A stretch of 11,071 bases of DNA from Ramlibacter sp. (GCA_025351615.1 JANXVP010000456.1:1-11071), one strand, 5' to 3'; counted from the first letter of the stretch, positions 1 through 6,951 are shown. Numbers and translations are program-made. The notes: generated by a model not told the origin, from the letters alone.

Positions 1-162
1 GACGAGCAGGTGGTGCAGGATCGCAACTGGATTTCTTCCCGCAAGCCAGCGGACATCCCGGCTTTCAATGCAAGATTCGCCGACGTTTTGCGCTCGCGCG
101 GCCGAGCAGGCGGGGCCACCCAAGCCGACATGGGGTCGTCGAGCGCGGGAGAAGGCGGTTGA
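1..162 (+). CDS. DJ-1/PfpI family protein (intracellular protease I-like), C-terminal part
   Basis: Frame 1 is open from the window edge to TGA at 160-162, giving 53 residues. It begins DEQVVQDRNWISSRKP and continues ADIPAFN. This is the usual end of PfpI/YhbO-type proteins (COG0693), where a D-x-x-V-V-x-D-x-N segment is followed by a (T/S)SRKP-x-D-(I/L)-PAF segment. The family fold is the class I glutamine amidotransferase-like flavodoxin fold, and members are linked to protein or DNA deglycation and general stress. The catalytic Cys and His lie upstream, outside the window, so activity cannot be judged. After the expected end of the domain (about residue 30) there is an extra tail of about 20 residues rich in Gly, Ser and Ala, probably disordered. 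The gene converges on the exonuclease III remnant 25 bases downstream. The family call is fairly sure; the exact function is not. Confidence 0.78.
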   Translation, partial: DEQVVQDRNWISSRKPADIPAFNARFADVLRSRGRAGGATQADMGSSSAGEGG

Positions 163-187
163 GGATCAGGCAGCGGGGAAGCTTGCC

Positions 188-345
188 TCATCTGCCCTTG
201 ACTTTGACTCCCGCGGCTTTCCTTGCCTTGACCGGAGCCTTCGCCTCCGCCTTGCCCAGCCTGGACAGGTCCAGTTCGACCCAGGCCGGTGCATGATCGC
301 TCGCGCCTTCCTCGCCTCGCACCCAGGCACCGACGCCGGCGCTCA
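188..345 (-). pseudogene. 3' remnant of exonuclease III (xth-type AP endonuclease)
   Basis: Read on the minus strand toward the TGA at 190-188, about 50 residues resemble the C-terminus of exonuclease III. They include ALVSAGVGAWVRGEE, then GASDHAPAWVELDL, then a Lys/Ala-rich tail ending KVKGR. The S-D-H-A-P motif carries the catalytic histidine of this Mg-dependent exonuclease/endonuclease/phosphatase family, which repairs abasic sites. The frame meets a stop within about 20 codons upstream of this block. The neighbouring frames to 631 show no R-I-D-H segment or other exonuclease III motif. A full gene needs roughly 750-800 bases, and the next gene already begins at 632, so the 5' two thirds or more is missing. 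I read this as a deletion or rearrangement remnant. The upstream limit is approximate. A sequencing frameshift alone would not explain the missing length. Confidence 0.6.
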
Positions 346-631
346 CCAATGCCGGACAACCACTCCTGCGACCGCCGCCTCGAGATACCGGCTCTGGTCA
401 TCCGCAAGCCATGTATTCCTTCCTGCGGGGTGATCCTTGAAGCTGGCAGCAGCGCCAGCTCCGTCTGAATGCATGGTCCTGTAAGTGCCACTGAGCGTGC
501 GTAGGACGAGGCACCCTCGCGCGTGTCGGAGGGTGGGACGCCGTCTTGTGATGTTTGCGGCTACCTTGAGCGGCAGCAGCGGACTGCATGGCGCATCCGC
601 GGGAAGCAAAGCTGACCAGCTCGGCGGTGCG
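346..631. other. Gene-free stretch upstream of the exonuclease III remnant
   Basis: I see no supportable gene in these 286 bases. A minus-strand frame stays open through here and beyond and ends at about 343, but it has no recognisable motif and no start with a ribosome binding site. One short inverted repeat is present (CACCCTC at 512-518, GAGGGTG at 529-535, 10-base loop), with no T-run on either side, so it is not a convincing terminator. The stretch probably includes the junction where the rest of the exonuclease III gene was lost. Confidence 0.4.
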
Positions 632-856
632 CTAGCTTTTTGTCTTCTTGCGGCTGAAGGCTTCCCCGCCCCCGCTACCGCCGCCATCCGCAAAATCGTG
701 CGGATCGAGCTTGTCGCGAGCCGGCTTCTGCGGCGCTTCGATGATCTCGCTGGCGCTGTTGCCACCCCCCAGGCCGGGCGCTGGATGCGGAGTGAGCGGG
801 ATGCCTTCATCGCTGGCGGGGGGTCCGTGCTTGGTGTCATTGAGGCTGGTGGCCAT
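632..856 (-). CDS. Small glycine-rich hypothetical protein (74 aa)
   Basis: The predicted protein starts MATSLNDTKHG and ends SRKKTKS. It has two glycine-rich patches (GLGGG near residues 28-32 and GGGSGGGE near 58-65) around a charged centre. There is no signal peptide, membrane segment or known domain. I chose the ATG at 856 because GGAG stands 6 bases upstream on the minus strand; the open frame extends further upstream but has no ribosome binding site there. Low-complexity composition suggests a largely disordered soluble protein. The gene is divergent from the DUF6139-type gene, so the 165 bases between them probably hold promoters for both. I do not recognise the family and assign no function. 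Confidence 0.62.
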   Translation of the reverse strand: MATSLNDTKHGPPASDEGIPLTPHPAPGLGGGNSASEIIEAPQKPARDKLDPHDFADGGGSGGGEAFSRKKTKS

Positions 857-890
857 GATTGCTCCGATGGGGAATTTTGTCTTGCGTGGT

Positions 891-977
891 CTGCGACAGT
901 TTGCGCGCCCGATGTCGTCCGGGCACCCCGCGAATTTTCCGAATGCAGGTGCCGTCCTACACTGGCGCTGCGACAGT
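891..977. repeat. Exact 10-bp direct repeat in the divergent intergenic region
   Basis: CTGCGACAGT occurs at 891-900 and again at 968-977, 77 bases apart, within the region between the 74-aa gene and the DUF6139-type gene. A pair of regulator sites is possible, but a 10-base match could also be chance in GC-rich DNA. TACACT at 958-963 could be a -10 element for the rightward gene, but its -35 partner is poor. Confidence 0.25.
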
Positions 978-1021
978 AATGTGATAACCGGACATCCCAA
1001 ACTTCAATTGAAGGACTTCCA

Positions 1022-1261
1022 ATGCGCGTGGACATCTATCGCCGGCCCGAAACCCACCACAAGCTGTCGTATCTCGTGGTGCCTGAGGGACGCGCGATCC
1101 CGCAAGAAGCCACCAATGTCGACTGGGTCAGCGAGAAGCGGGGAATCGATCTGGACGAATCGCGTTCCGGCTGGCCGGACCTGGGCATCGACGAGCCACA
1201 GCGCCAGCTTCGGGAGAAAGGCTACGCAATCACCGGCGTGCTGCATCAGGTTCAGGAATAG
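1022..1261 (+). CDS. DUF6139 family protein (79 aa)
   Basis: This 79-residue protein begins MRVDIYRRPE and contains LSYLVVPEG, PQEATNVDW, a central acidic stretch, and a C-terminal KGYAITGV segment. From memory this matches DUF6139, a small uncharacterised family found widely in Burkholderiales; I could not check this by search. It has no signal peptide or membrane segment and is probably a small folded cytoplasmic protein of alpha/beta type. The start is well supported: AAGGA at 1011-1015 lies 6 bases before the ATG. The stop at 1259-1261 is only 5 bases from the stop of the converging gene on the other strand, so the two transcripts must overlap at their 3' ends. Function is unknown. Confidence 0.8.
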   Translation: MRVDIYRRPETHHKLSYLVVPEGRAIPQEATNVDWVSEKRGIDLDESRSGWPDLGIDEPQRQLREKGYAITGVLHQVQE

Positions 1262-1266
1262 CCGCC

Positions 1267-1524
1267 TCAACGTTCGATTCGCCGCAGCGCCCGCTCGCTC
1301 GCCTTGCGCTTCTTTTCAGCGTCGGCGCGGTCCTCCGATCTTTCCTCCAGCCGCAGTTCGCGCTCGTGCGCAAAGTGTTCGTGGCGCGCTGCCCGCGAGG
1401 CAGGCCCCATCGGCGGCATGATGGCCGGAACCATCGGAGGCGCCGGCTCCTGCGGGGCAGGGATTTGCGCCAGTGCCGCACCGCCAGCAAGGCAGAGGGC
1501 GAGGATCAGGAATAGCTTGCGCAT
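1267..1524 (-). CDS. Small exported hypothetical protein with signal peptide (85 aa)
   Basis: The first 19 residues form a clear Sec signal peptide: a short basic start (MRK), a hydrophobic core, and an A-L-A cleavage site before Gln20. There is no cysteine at the cleavage site, so it is not a lipoprotein. A segment rich in Pro, Met and Ala follows (about 20-45). The rest is highly charged and rich in Arg, Glu and Lys, very likely a single long helix, ending ALRRIER. I chose the ATG at 1524 because GGGAG lies 6 bases upstream on the minus strand. An in-frame ATG at 1542 would overlap that site and would put polar residues before the signal. The gene lies 89 bases downstream of ppa on the same strand and may be cotranscribed. 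A periplasmic role is inferred; no family is recognised. Confidence 0.68.
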   Translation of the reverse strand: MRKLFLILALCLAGGAALAQIPAPQEPAPPMVPAIMPPMGPASRAARHEHFAHERELRLEERSEDRADAEKKRKASERALRRIER

Positions 1525-1528
1525 GTGA

Positions 1529-1572
1529 GGCTCCCGGTTCATGCCGCCATCGTGCCTCAGCCGGGAATAGCC
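1529..1572 (-). promoter_or_regulatory. Possible hairpin covering the ribosome binding site of the 85-aa exported protein gene
   Basis: GGCT-CCCGG at 1529-1537 can pair with CCGGG-AAT-AGCC at 1561-1572, giving 5 plus 4 base pairs with a 3-base bulge and a loop of about 23 bases. On the minus-strand transcript the inner arm contains the GGGAG site that serves the ATG at 1524. The fold could limit translation. The large loop makes it only moderately stable, so this is a suggestion. Confidence 0.3.
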
Positions 1573-1613
1573 GCTTGTAGGCCATTGGCTGAAACCGAGA
1601 GCGCGGCGAAAGT

Positions 1614-2150
1614 TCAGGCGTGTTCCCTGGCGTAGTTGGCGATGCCGTCCATGATTTCCTTGCGCGCCGCGTCGGCACCGGCCCAGCCAATGATCTTGAC
1701 CCACTTGCCCGGCTCGAGGTCCTTGTAGTGCTCGAAAAAATGGGCGATCGTTTTCAGCCGCAGCGGGTTCAGGTCTTCGGGCTTTTGCCACTGCGTGTAG
1801 ATCGCCAGGATCTTGTCGGTCGGCACGGCCAGCACCTTGCCGTCCATGCCGGCCTCGTCCTCCATCATCAGGATGCCGATCGGGCGGCAGGTCACGACCA
1901 CGCCCGGAATCAGCGGCACCGGCGTGATCACCAGCACGTCGACCGGATCGCCGTCGCCGCTGATGGTTCGCGGCACGTAACCGTAATTGGTCGGGTAGTG
2001 CATCGACGTGCTCATGAACCGGTCGACGAAGATCGCGCCCGATTCCTTGTCCACCTCGTACTTGACCGGGTCCGCGTTCATCGGGATTTCGATGATCACG
2101 TTGAAGGAGTCTGGGACATGCTTGCCGGGAGAGACTTTGTCGAGGGACAT
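1614..2150 (-). CDS. ppa: Soluble inorganic pyrophosphatase, family I
   Basis: This cytoplasmic enzyme hydrolyses pyrophosphate to two phosphates, pulling biosynthetic reactions forward. The 178-residue protein has the usual length of bacterial family I enzymes. All the active-site residues I can place correspond to Escherichia coli numbering plus one: E21, K30, R44, Y56, D66, D68 and D71 (in DGDPVDV), D98, D103, K105, Y142 and K143. These bind Mg and pyrophosphate, so the enzyme should be active. The frame stays open upstream to about 2435, but the start at 2150 ([10 protein letters not shown]) fits the family N-terminus. No good Shine-Dalgarno sequence precedes it, so initiation is either weak or uses another signal. 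It is divergent from hppA, which encodes an unrelated membrane pyrophosphatase, and is followed on its strand by a small exported protein gene. Confidence 0.96.
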   Translation of the reverse strand: MSLDKVSPGKHVPDSFNVIIEIPMNADPVKYEVDKESGAIFVDRFMSTSMHYPTNYGYVPRTISGDGDPVDVLVITPVPLIPGVVVTCRPIGILMMEDEAGMDGKVLAVPTDKILAIYTQWQKPEDLNPLRLKTIAHFFEHYKDLEPGKWVKIIGWAGADAARKEIMDGIANYAREHA

Positions 2151-2199
2151 GATTTTTGCAGGTGGGTAGGGTTGAACTTTAGACCTAGGGCTAACCCTG

Positions 2200-2205
2200 A
2201 TTTTA
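2200..2205 (-). promoter_or_regulatory. Candidate -10 element for ppa
   Basis: Read on the minus strand this is TAAAAT, one mismatch from the sigma-70 consensus, about 50 bases before the ppa start. The best upstream partner is TGGCCA at 2225-2230 with a 19-base spacer, longer than ideal. It is a plausible but unproven promoter. Confidence 0.3.
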
Positions 2206-2260
2206 CTTTCCTCCGCCTCTGCTTTGGCCACGACCCGGGGAATCGTCGGAGGTTTCCGCT

Positions 2261-2266
2261 TATATT
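2261..2266 (+). promoter_or_regulatory. Candidate -10 element for hppA
   Basis: TATATT is one mismatch from the sigma-70 -10 consensus and is the most AT-rich point on this side of the intergenic region. No good -35 sits 16-18 bases upstream, which could mean activator dependence. A start near 2273 would give a leader of about 105 bases that includes the paired hairpin arms at 2296-2345. Confidence 0.28.
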
Positions 2267-2295
2267 TCGCCCGTTGGCCAATCGTCTCCGTCTGT

Positions 2296-2345
2296 AGGGA
2301 GCAACGAGGAAGCAACGCAGCGGGGGCTCCGCAGCGTTGCCCCCT
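2296..2345 (+). promoter_or_regulatory. hppA leader with two mutually exclusive hairpins
   Basis: GCAACG occurs twice (2301-2306 and 2312-2317), and its complement CGTTGC occurs once (2335-2340). The inner fold pairs GCAACGC-A-GCGG (2312-2323) with CCGC-A-GCGTTGC (2329-2340): 11 base pairs around one A-A mismatch with a 5-base loop. The outer fold pairs AGGG-A-GCAACG (2296-2306) with CGTTGC-C-CCCT (2335-2345): 10 base pairs around one mismatch. Both use the same right arm, so only one can form. Neither is followed by a T-run. The element ends about 20 bases before the hppA ribosome binding site (GGAAGGAG, 2361-2368), so effects on translation or RNA stability are more likely than termination. 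Confidence 0.45.
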
Positions 2346-2377
2346 CCAAGCGAAAACAACGGAAGGAGAAACCCCAA

Positions 2378-4588
2378 ATGACAGGCAACTCGGCGCTGAT
2401 ACTGGCGCTCGTCTGCGGCTTTGCAGCCGTGGCATATGGATTCTGGGCCCGAGGCTGGATCCTCGCGCAAGACCCGGGCAACGCCCGCATGCAGGAAATC
2501 GCGGCAGCCATCCAGACCGGCGCTGCCGCCTACCTGGCCCGGCAGTACAAGACCATCGCGATCGTCGGCGTGGTGCTGGCGATCCTGATCGGTGTCTTTC
2601 TCGACCTCCAGAGCGCGATCGGCTTCGTCATCGGCGCGGTGCTTTCCGGCGCCTGCGGCTTCATCGGCATGAACGTCTCGGTGCGCGCCAACGTGCGCAC
2701 CGCCCAGGCGGCGACACGTGGCATCGGCCCGGCCCTGGACGTCGCTTTCCGCGGTGGCGCCATCACCGGCATGTTGGTGGTCGGCCTGGGCTTGCTGGGC
2801 GTGACGGGCTTCTACTGGTTCCTGGCTGGCAACGGCAACCTGACGCCGGACCGCAACTTGGCCAAGCTGCTGAATCCGCTGATCGGCTTCGCCTTCGGCT
2901 CGTCGCTGATCTCGATCTTCGCCCGTCTGGGCGGCGGCATTTTCACCAAAGGCGCCGATGTGGGCGCCGACCTGGTGGGCAAGGTCGAAGCCGGGATTCC
3001 CGAGGATGACCCGCGCAATCCTGCCGTGATCGCCGACAACGTCGGCGACAACGTCGGCGACTGCGCCGGGATGGCGGCTGACTTGTTCGAGACCTACGCA
3101 GTCACCCTGATTGCCACGATGGTGCTGGGCGCGTTGCTGATCAGCGGCTACCCGACCAACGCGGTGCTGTATCCCCTGGCCCTGGGCGCCGTGTCGATCG
3201 TCGCTTCGATCATCGGCTGTTTCTTCGTCAAGGCAAGGCCCGGCATGGTGAATGTCATGCCCGCGCTGTACCGCGGTCTCGCGGTGGCTGGCGTGCTGTC
3301 GCTGATCGCCTTCTATTTCGTCACGACCTGGCTGATGCCGGACAACGCCGTCACTGCCACCGGCACGCAAATGCGCCTGTTCGGCGCCTGCGCCGTTGGC
3401 TTGGTGCTGACCGGCGCGCTGGTCTGGGTCACCGAGTACTACACCGGGACCCAGTACGCTCCGGTGCGCCACATCGCCCAGGCATCGACCACGGGTCACG
3501 GCACCAACATCATCGCGGGCCTGGGCGTCTCCATGCGCTCCACCGCGTGGCCGGTGGTCTTCGTGTGCATCGCCATCCTGGTGTCGTTCAACCTGGCCGG
3601 GCTGTACGGCATCGCGATTGCAGCGACGGCGATGCTGAGCATGGCCGGCATCGTGGTGGCGCTGGATGCCTATGGCCCCATCACCGACAACGCCGGCGGC
3701 ATCGCCGAAATGGCGGACCTGCCCTCTTCCGTGCGCGCCGTCACCGACCCGCTGGACGCTGTCGGCAACACGACCAAGGCAGTCACCAAGGGCTACGCCA
3801 TCGGCTCCGCAGGACTGGCCGCACTGGTGCTGTTCGCCGACTACACCCACAAGCTGGAAAGCTACGGTCAGGCGATCAGCTTCAACCTGAGCGACCCGAT
3901 GGTGATCGTCGGCCTGTTCATCGGCGGGCTGATTCCCTACCTGTTCGGCGCGATGGCGATGGAGGCAGTCGGCCGCGCCGCCGGTGCGGTGGTGGTCGAA
4001 GTGCGCCGGCAGTTCCGCGACATCCCGGGCATCATGGCAGGCACGGCCAAGCCGGAGTACGGCCGCGCCGTGGACATGCTGACGACGGCGGCGATCAAGG
4101 AAATGATCATCCCGTCCCTGCTGCCGGTGGTGGTGCCGATCGTGGTCGGACTGGTCCTGGGCCCGAAGGCACTTGGCGGCCTGCTGATGGGAACGATCGT
4201 GACCGGGCTGTTCGTGGCCATTTCGATGTGCACAGGCGGCGGCGCCTGGGACAACGCCAAGAAATTCATCGAGGACGGCAACCACGGCGGCAAGGGATCG
4301 GAAGCCCACAAGGCGGCCGTCACCGGCGATACGGTGGGCGACCCTTACAAGGACACGGCCGGCCCGGCCGTGAACCCGCTGATCAAGATCATCAACATCG
4401 TGGCGCTGCTGATCGTGCCGCTAGTGGTCAAGTTCCATGGCGGGGATGCGGCCGCCGCGCCGTCAATTCCGATGGCAACGCCGGCGGCCGTCAGCGCCCC
4501 CGCGCCAACCTCCACCGGTTCGGGCATGCCCGCGCCGAACCAGACGCTTCCGGCCGGAGCGGCCGCAGTGCCGACCCCCGCCAAATAG
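2378..4588 (+). CDS. hppA: Membrane-bound K+-independent proton-translocating pyrophosphatase
   Basis: This inner-membrane pump couples pyrophosphate hydrolysis to proton export. The 736-residue protein is strongly hydrophobic, consistent with about 16 membrane helices. The pyrophosphate-binding signature [11 protein letters not shown] is at residues 194-204. A second acidic catalytic loop (DDPRNP, then [12 protein letters not shown]) follows at about 209-230, and a third conserved loop ([15 protein letters not shown]) lies near the C-terminus. In GNTTKA, Lys467 occupies the position that is Ala in K+-dependent enzymes, which predicts K+ independence. GGAAGGAG at 2361-2368 supports the ATG at 2378. 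The last 50 residues or so (about 687-736) are an Ala/Pro-rich tail with Ser, Thr and Gly, beyond the usual end of the protein and probably disordered. It is divergent from ppa. Proton rather than sodium pumping is inferred from family resemblance. Confidence 0.96.
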   Translation: MTGNSALILALVCGFAAVAYGFWARGWILAQDPGNARMQEIAAAIQTGAAAYLARQYKTIAIVGVVLAILIGVFLDLQSAIGFVIGAVLSGACGFIGMNVSVRANVRTAQAATRGIGPALDVAFRGGAITGMLVVGLGLLGVTGFYWFLAGNGNLTPDRNLAKLLNPLIGFAFGSSLISIFARLGGGIFTKGADVGADLVGKVEAGIPEDDPRNPAVIADNVGDNVGDCAGMAADLFETYAVTLIATMVLGALLISGYPTNAVLYPLALGAVSIVASIIGCFFVKARPGMVNVMPALYRGLAVAGVLSLIAFYFVTTWLMPDNAVTATGTQMRLFGACAVGLVLTGALVWVTEYYTGTQYAPVRHIAQASTTGHGTNIIAGLGVSMRSTAWPVVFVCIAILVSFNLAGLYGIAIAATAMLSMAGIVVALDAYGPITDNAGGIAEMADLPSSVRAVTDPLDAVGNTTKAVTKGYAIGSAGLAALVLFADYTHKLESYGQAISFNLSDPMVIVGLFIGGLIPYLFGAMAMEAVGRAAGAVVVEVRRQFRDIPGIMAGTAKPEYGRAVDMLTTAAIKEMIIPSLLPVVVPIVVGLVLGPKALGGLLMGTIVTGLFVAISMCTGGGAWDNAKKFIEDGNHGGKGSEAHKAAVTGDTVGDPYKDTAGPAVNPLIKIINIVALLIVPLVVKFHGGDAAAAPSIPMATPAAVSAPAPTSTGSGMPAPNQTLPAGAAAVPTPAK

Positions 4589-4634
4589 GCCTCAGCCTCC
4601 AGACTTGAGTACTGCGCGCCATGAGGATCCGTGA

Positions 4635-5453
4635 ATGACCGAGCTCGTTGTCCGCCGCCTGTTGATCGACATGGAGGCGCCTTTTGACCGCCACTGGTGT
4701 GGCGGGGACGCCTTCCGCAGCGCCTTGTTCAATGCATTGTCGATGAGCTTTCCCGTTGGCGAACAGTTCTTCATCGACTCGGTACGAGCCGGTTTCGACT
4801 TGCTGCCCTCCGGGCTGCGGGAGAAATGGCGCGCCCAAGTCCAGGGCTTTGTGGGCCAGGAGGCGACGCACCGGCGTCTGCACTCGCTGTTCAACACCCA
4901 CCTGGAACGGCAGGGGCTCGTCAATGCGTGGGGCCCGCGCGCGCAGGCGAGGATGAAACTGCTGGAAGGCCAGGATCCGCGCCACATGCTGGCGATCACC
5001 GCGGCCAACGAGCACTTCACTGCCATCCTGGCGGACTGGATGCTGCGCAATGCCGACCTGCTCGGCAGCACCGACCAGCGCCTGTCCACGCTCTGGCTTT
5101 GGCACAGTGCCGAGGAGTCAGAGCACAAATGCACCGCTTTCGACCTGTACCAGGCGACCGGCGGAAACCACGAATGGCGAATCCGGTGGTTCCGGCGCGT
5201 CACGCTGGTCTTTTTGAGCGACACCTTGCGCCAGACGGTCGCCAATCTGCGCAGCGACGGTAGCTTGTGGAAGTGGAGCACCTGGAGCAGCGCCGCTGCT
5301 TACCTGTTCGGCAAGCGCGGCCTGGTGCGCCAGACCTTCAGGCCGTGGCGCGATTACAGGCAGCGCGATTTCCATCCAAGCCAGCACGACAGCACGCCGG
5401 CCGAGCGCTGGCTGGCCGACTACAGCGATCGCTACCTGCCCATCGGCGGCTGA
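4635..5453 (+). CDS. Predicted metal-dependent hydrolase, PF10118/COG3687 type
   Basis: This 272-residue soluble protein has the pattern of a ferritin-like di-iron helical bundle: Glu43 (in VGEQFF), Glu76 and His79 (GQEATH), His83, Glu126 and His127 (ANEHF), and Glu160 to His164 (AEESEH). This arrangement and the MSFPVGEQFF segment are typical of the family annotated as predicted metal-dependent hydrolase (PF10118). Its substrate is not established, and oxidase or oxygenase chemistry is as plausible as hydrolysis. The ATG at 4635 is preceded by GAGG at 4624-4627. It follows hppA after 46 bases on the same strand with no visible terminator, so readthrough from hppA is possible. There is no signal peptide. 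I am sure of the family type but not of the reaction. Confidence 0.85.
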   Translation: MTELVVRRLLIDMEAPFDRHWCGGDAFRSALFNALSMSFPVGEQFFIDSVRAGFDLLPSGLREKWRAQVQGFVGQEATHRRLHSLFNTHLERQGLVNAWGPRAQARMKLLEGQDPRHMLAITAANEHFTAILADWMLRNADLLGSTDQRLSTLWLWHSAEESEHKCTAFDLYQATGGNHEWRIRWFRRVTLVFLSDTLRQTVANLRSDGSLWKWSTWSSAAAYLFGKRGLVRQTFRPWRDYRQRDFHPSQHDSTPAERWLADYSDRYLPIGG

Positions 5454-5517
5454 CAACCCGCCAGCTCCCGGTCAACCTCAGCGGCTGGTCCAGGGCGCTG
5501 TTGCCTGACAATGCGGC

Positions 5518-6951
5518 ATGCAACTTCACTATATCGCGAACGCATCCCAGGCTTCAGCCGCAGGCCGCACCATTGCTGTCATCGATCCTTCGGACGGCCA
5601 GCCATTCGATGAAATGCAGCGCGGCACCGCGGAAGACATCGACAGCGCCGTCGGCGCTGCCCGCCAGTGCTACGAGGCAGTCTGGTCCAAGCTGAGCGCG
5701 GCCGAGCGCGGCCGGCTGTTGATGCGCCTGTCGGCAAAGATCGCGGAGCACGCGCAGGAACTGGCCGGAATCGAACAGCGAGATTGCGGCAAGCCGACGA
5801 AGCAGGCGCGCGCGGATGCGCTCGCGCTGGTGCGCTACTTCGAGTTCTACGCCGGCGCCTGCGACAAGCTGCACGGCGACACCATTCCGTATCTCGACGG
5901 CTACAGCGTCTTCACCTGGCGTGAACCGCACGGCGTCACCGGCCACATCATTCCCTGGAACTACCCGATGCAGATTTTCGGACGCAGTGTCGGCGGTGCG
6001 CTCGCCGCCGGGAACGTCTGCGTCGTGAAGCCCTCGGAGGACGCCTGCCTCTCGCTCATCCGCGTGGCCCAGCTCGCCGCCGAAGTCGGCTTTCCCGCCG
6101 GCGCGATCAACATCGTCACCGGCTACGGCCACGAGGTCGGCGATGCGCTGGCGCGCCACTCCGGCGTCGACCACATCAGCTTCACCGGCAGCCCGAACGT
6201 GGGAACGTTGATCCAGCAGGTCGCAGCCGAGCGGCACTGTCCCGTGACGCTCGAGCTGGGCGGCAAGAGTCCGCAGATCATCTTCGACGACGCCGACCTG
6301 GAGGCGGCGCTGCCGACGGTGATCAATGCGATCGTGCAGAACGCGGGGCAGACCTGTTCGGCCGGCTCCCGCCTGCTGGTGCAGGACTCGATCTACGAAG
6401 CGGTGCTCGAGCGCCTGGGCATTGCGTTCGAGAATCTGCGCGTCGGTCCTGCGGCGATGGACCTGGATGTCGGGCCCCTGATCCGGGCCAGCCAGCAGCA
6501 GCGGGTCTGGGACTTCCTGTCGGATGCGCAGGTTGCGAACATCCCCATGGTCGCGCAAGGCCGGGTGGTCGATGAGGCGCCGGAGACCGGCTTTTACCAG
6601 GCGCCCACGCTGCTGCGCGACGTGCCTGTGAACCACCGCCTGGCACAGGAGGAAGTATTCGGTCCGGTACTGGCTTCGATGAGTTTCAGGGACGAGGATC
6701 ATGCGGTGCAGCTCGCCAATGCGACACGGTTCGGGCTGGTGGCGGGCATCTGGACCCGCGATGGCGGCCGGCAACTGCGAATGGCCAGACGCGTGCGCAG
6801 CGGCCAGGTCTTCATCAACAATTATGGGGCGGGCGGCGGCGTGGAATTACCTTTCGGCGGCGTGAAATCCTCGGGTTACGGTCGCGAAAAGGGCTTCGAG
6901 GCGCTCTATGGCTTTACCACCCTCAAGACCGTGGCGATCCGCCACGGCTGA
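5518..6951 (+). CDS. NAD-dependent aldehyde dehydrogenase
   Basis: This 477-residue protein is a full-length member of the aldehyde dehydrogenase superfamily, which oxidises an aldehyde to a carboxylate. The catalytic set is intact: Asn148 (in PWNYP), Glu246 (LELGGKSP), Cys280 (GQTCSAG) and Glu379 (EEVFGP). The cofactor site includes Lys171 and Glu174 (VVKPSE), where a glutamate favours NAD over NADP, and the F-T-G-S-x-x-x-G turn at 222-229. The C-terminal part contains PFGGVKSSGYGRE. Overall it resembles betaine aldehyde or broad-range aldehyde dehydrogenases, but the substrate cannot be fixed from sequence. No clear Shine-Dalgarno site precedes the ATG at 5518, and another ATG 7 bases upstream is out of frame. 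The gene lies 64 bases after the PF10118 gene and 104 bases before a dehydrogenase gene on the same strand. Confidence 0.94.
   Translation: MQLHYIANASQASAAGRTIAVIDPSDGQPFDEMQRGTAEDIDSAVGAARQCYEAVWSKLSAAERGRLLMRLSAKIAEHAQELAGIEQRDCGKPTKQARADALALVRYFEFYAGACDKLHGDTIPYLDGYSVFTWREPHGVTGHIIPWNYPMQIFGRSVGGALAAGNVCVVKPSEDACLSLIRVAQLAAEVGFPAGAINIVTGYGHEVGDALARHSGVDHISFTGSPNVGTLIQQVAAERHCPVTLELGGKSPQIIFDDADLEAALPTVINAIVQNAGQTCSAGSRLLVQDSIYEAVLERLGIAFENLRVGPAAMDLDVGPLIRASQQQRVWDFLSDAQVANIPMVAQGRVVDEAPETGFYQAPTLLRDVPVNHRLAQEEVFGPVLASMSFRDEDHAVQLANATRFGLVAGIWTRDGGRQLRMARRVRSGQVFINNYGAGGGVELPFGGVKSSGYGREKGFEALYGFTTLKTVAIRHG

Noticed and set aside
343..480. Minus-strand frame ending at 343 as the missing upstream part of exonuclease III after a frameshift
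   Set aside because: The residues just before the frame ends show no resemblance to the R-I-D-H region expected at that point, so a simple frameshift does not restore the gene.
512..535. Inverted repeat CACCCTC/GAGGGTG considered as a terminator
   Set aside because: Seven pairs with a 10-base loop and no T-run on either strand; no gene ends close by.
3036..3060. Short tandem repeat of a GACAACGTCGGC unit inside hppA
   Set aside because: It encodes the conserved DNVGDNVG catalytic loop of membrane pyrophosphatases, so the repeat follows from protein constraint.
2096..4309. A 737-codon open frame on the minus strand lying antisense to hppA
   Set aside because: Its composition (rich in His, Asp, Arg, Gln and Ala) is typical of an antisense shadow in high-GC coding DNA. 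It shows no domain, and hppA on the plus strand is certain.
5554..6774. A 406-codon minus-strand open frame antisense to the aldehyde dehydrogenase
   Set aside because: Shadow composition, no motif, and the plus-strand enzyme has every catalytic residue.
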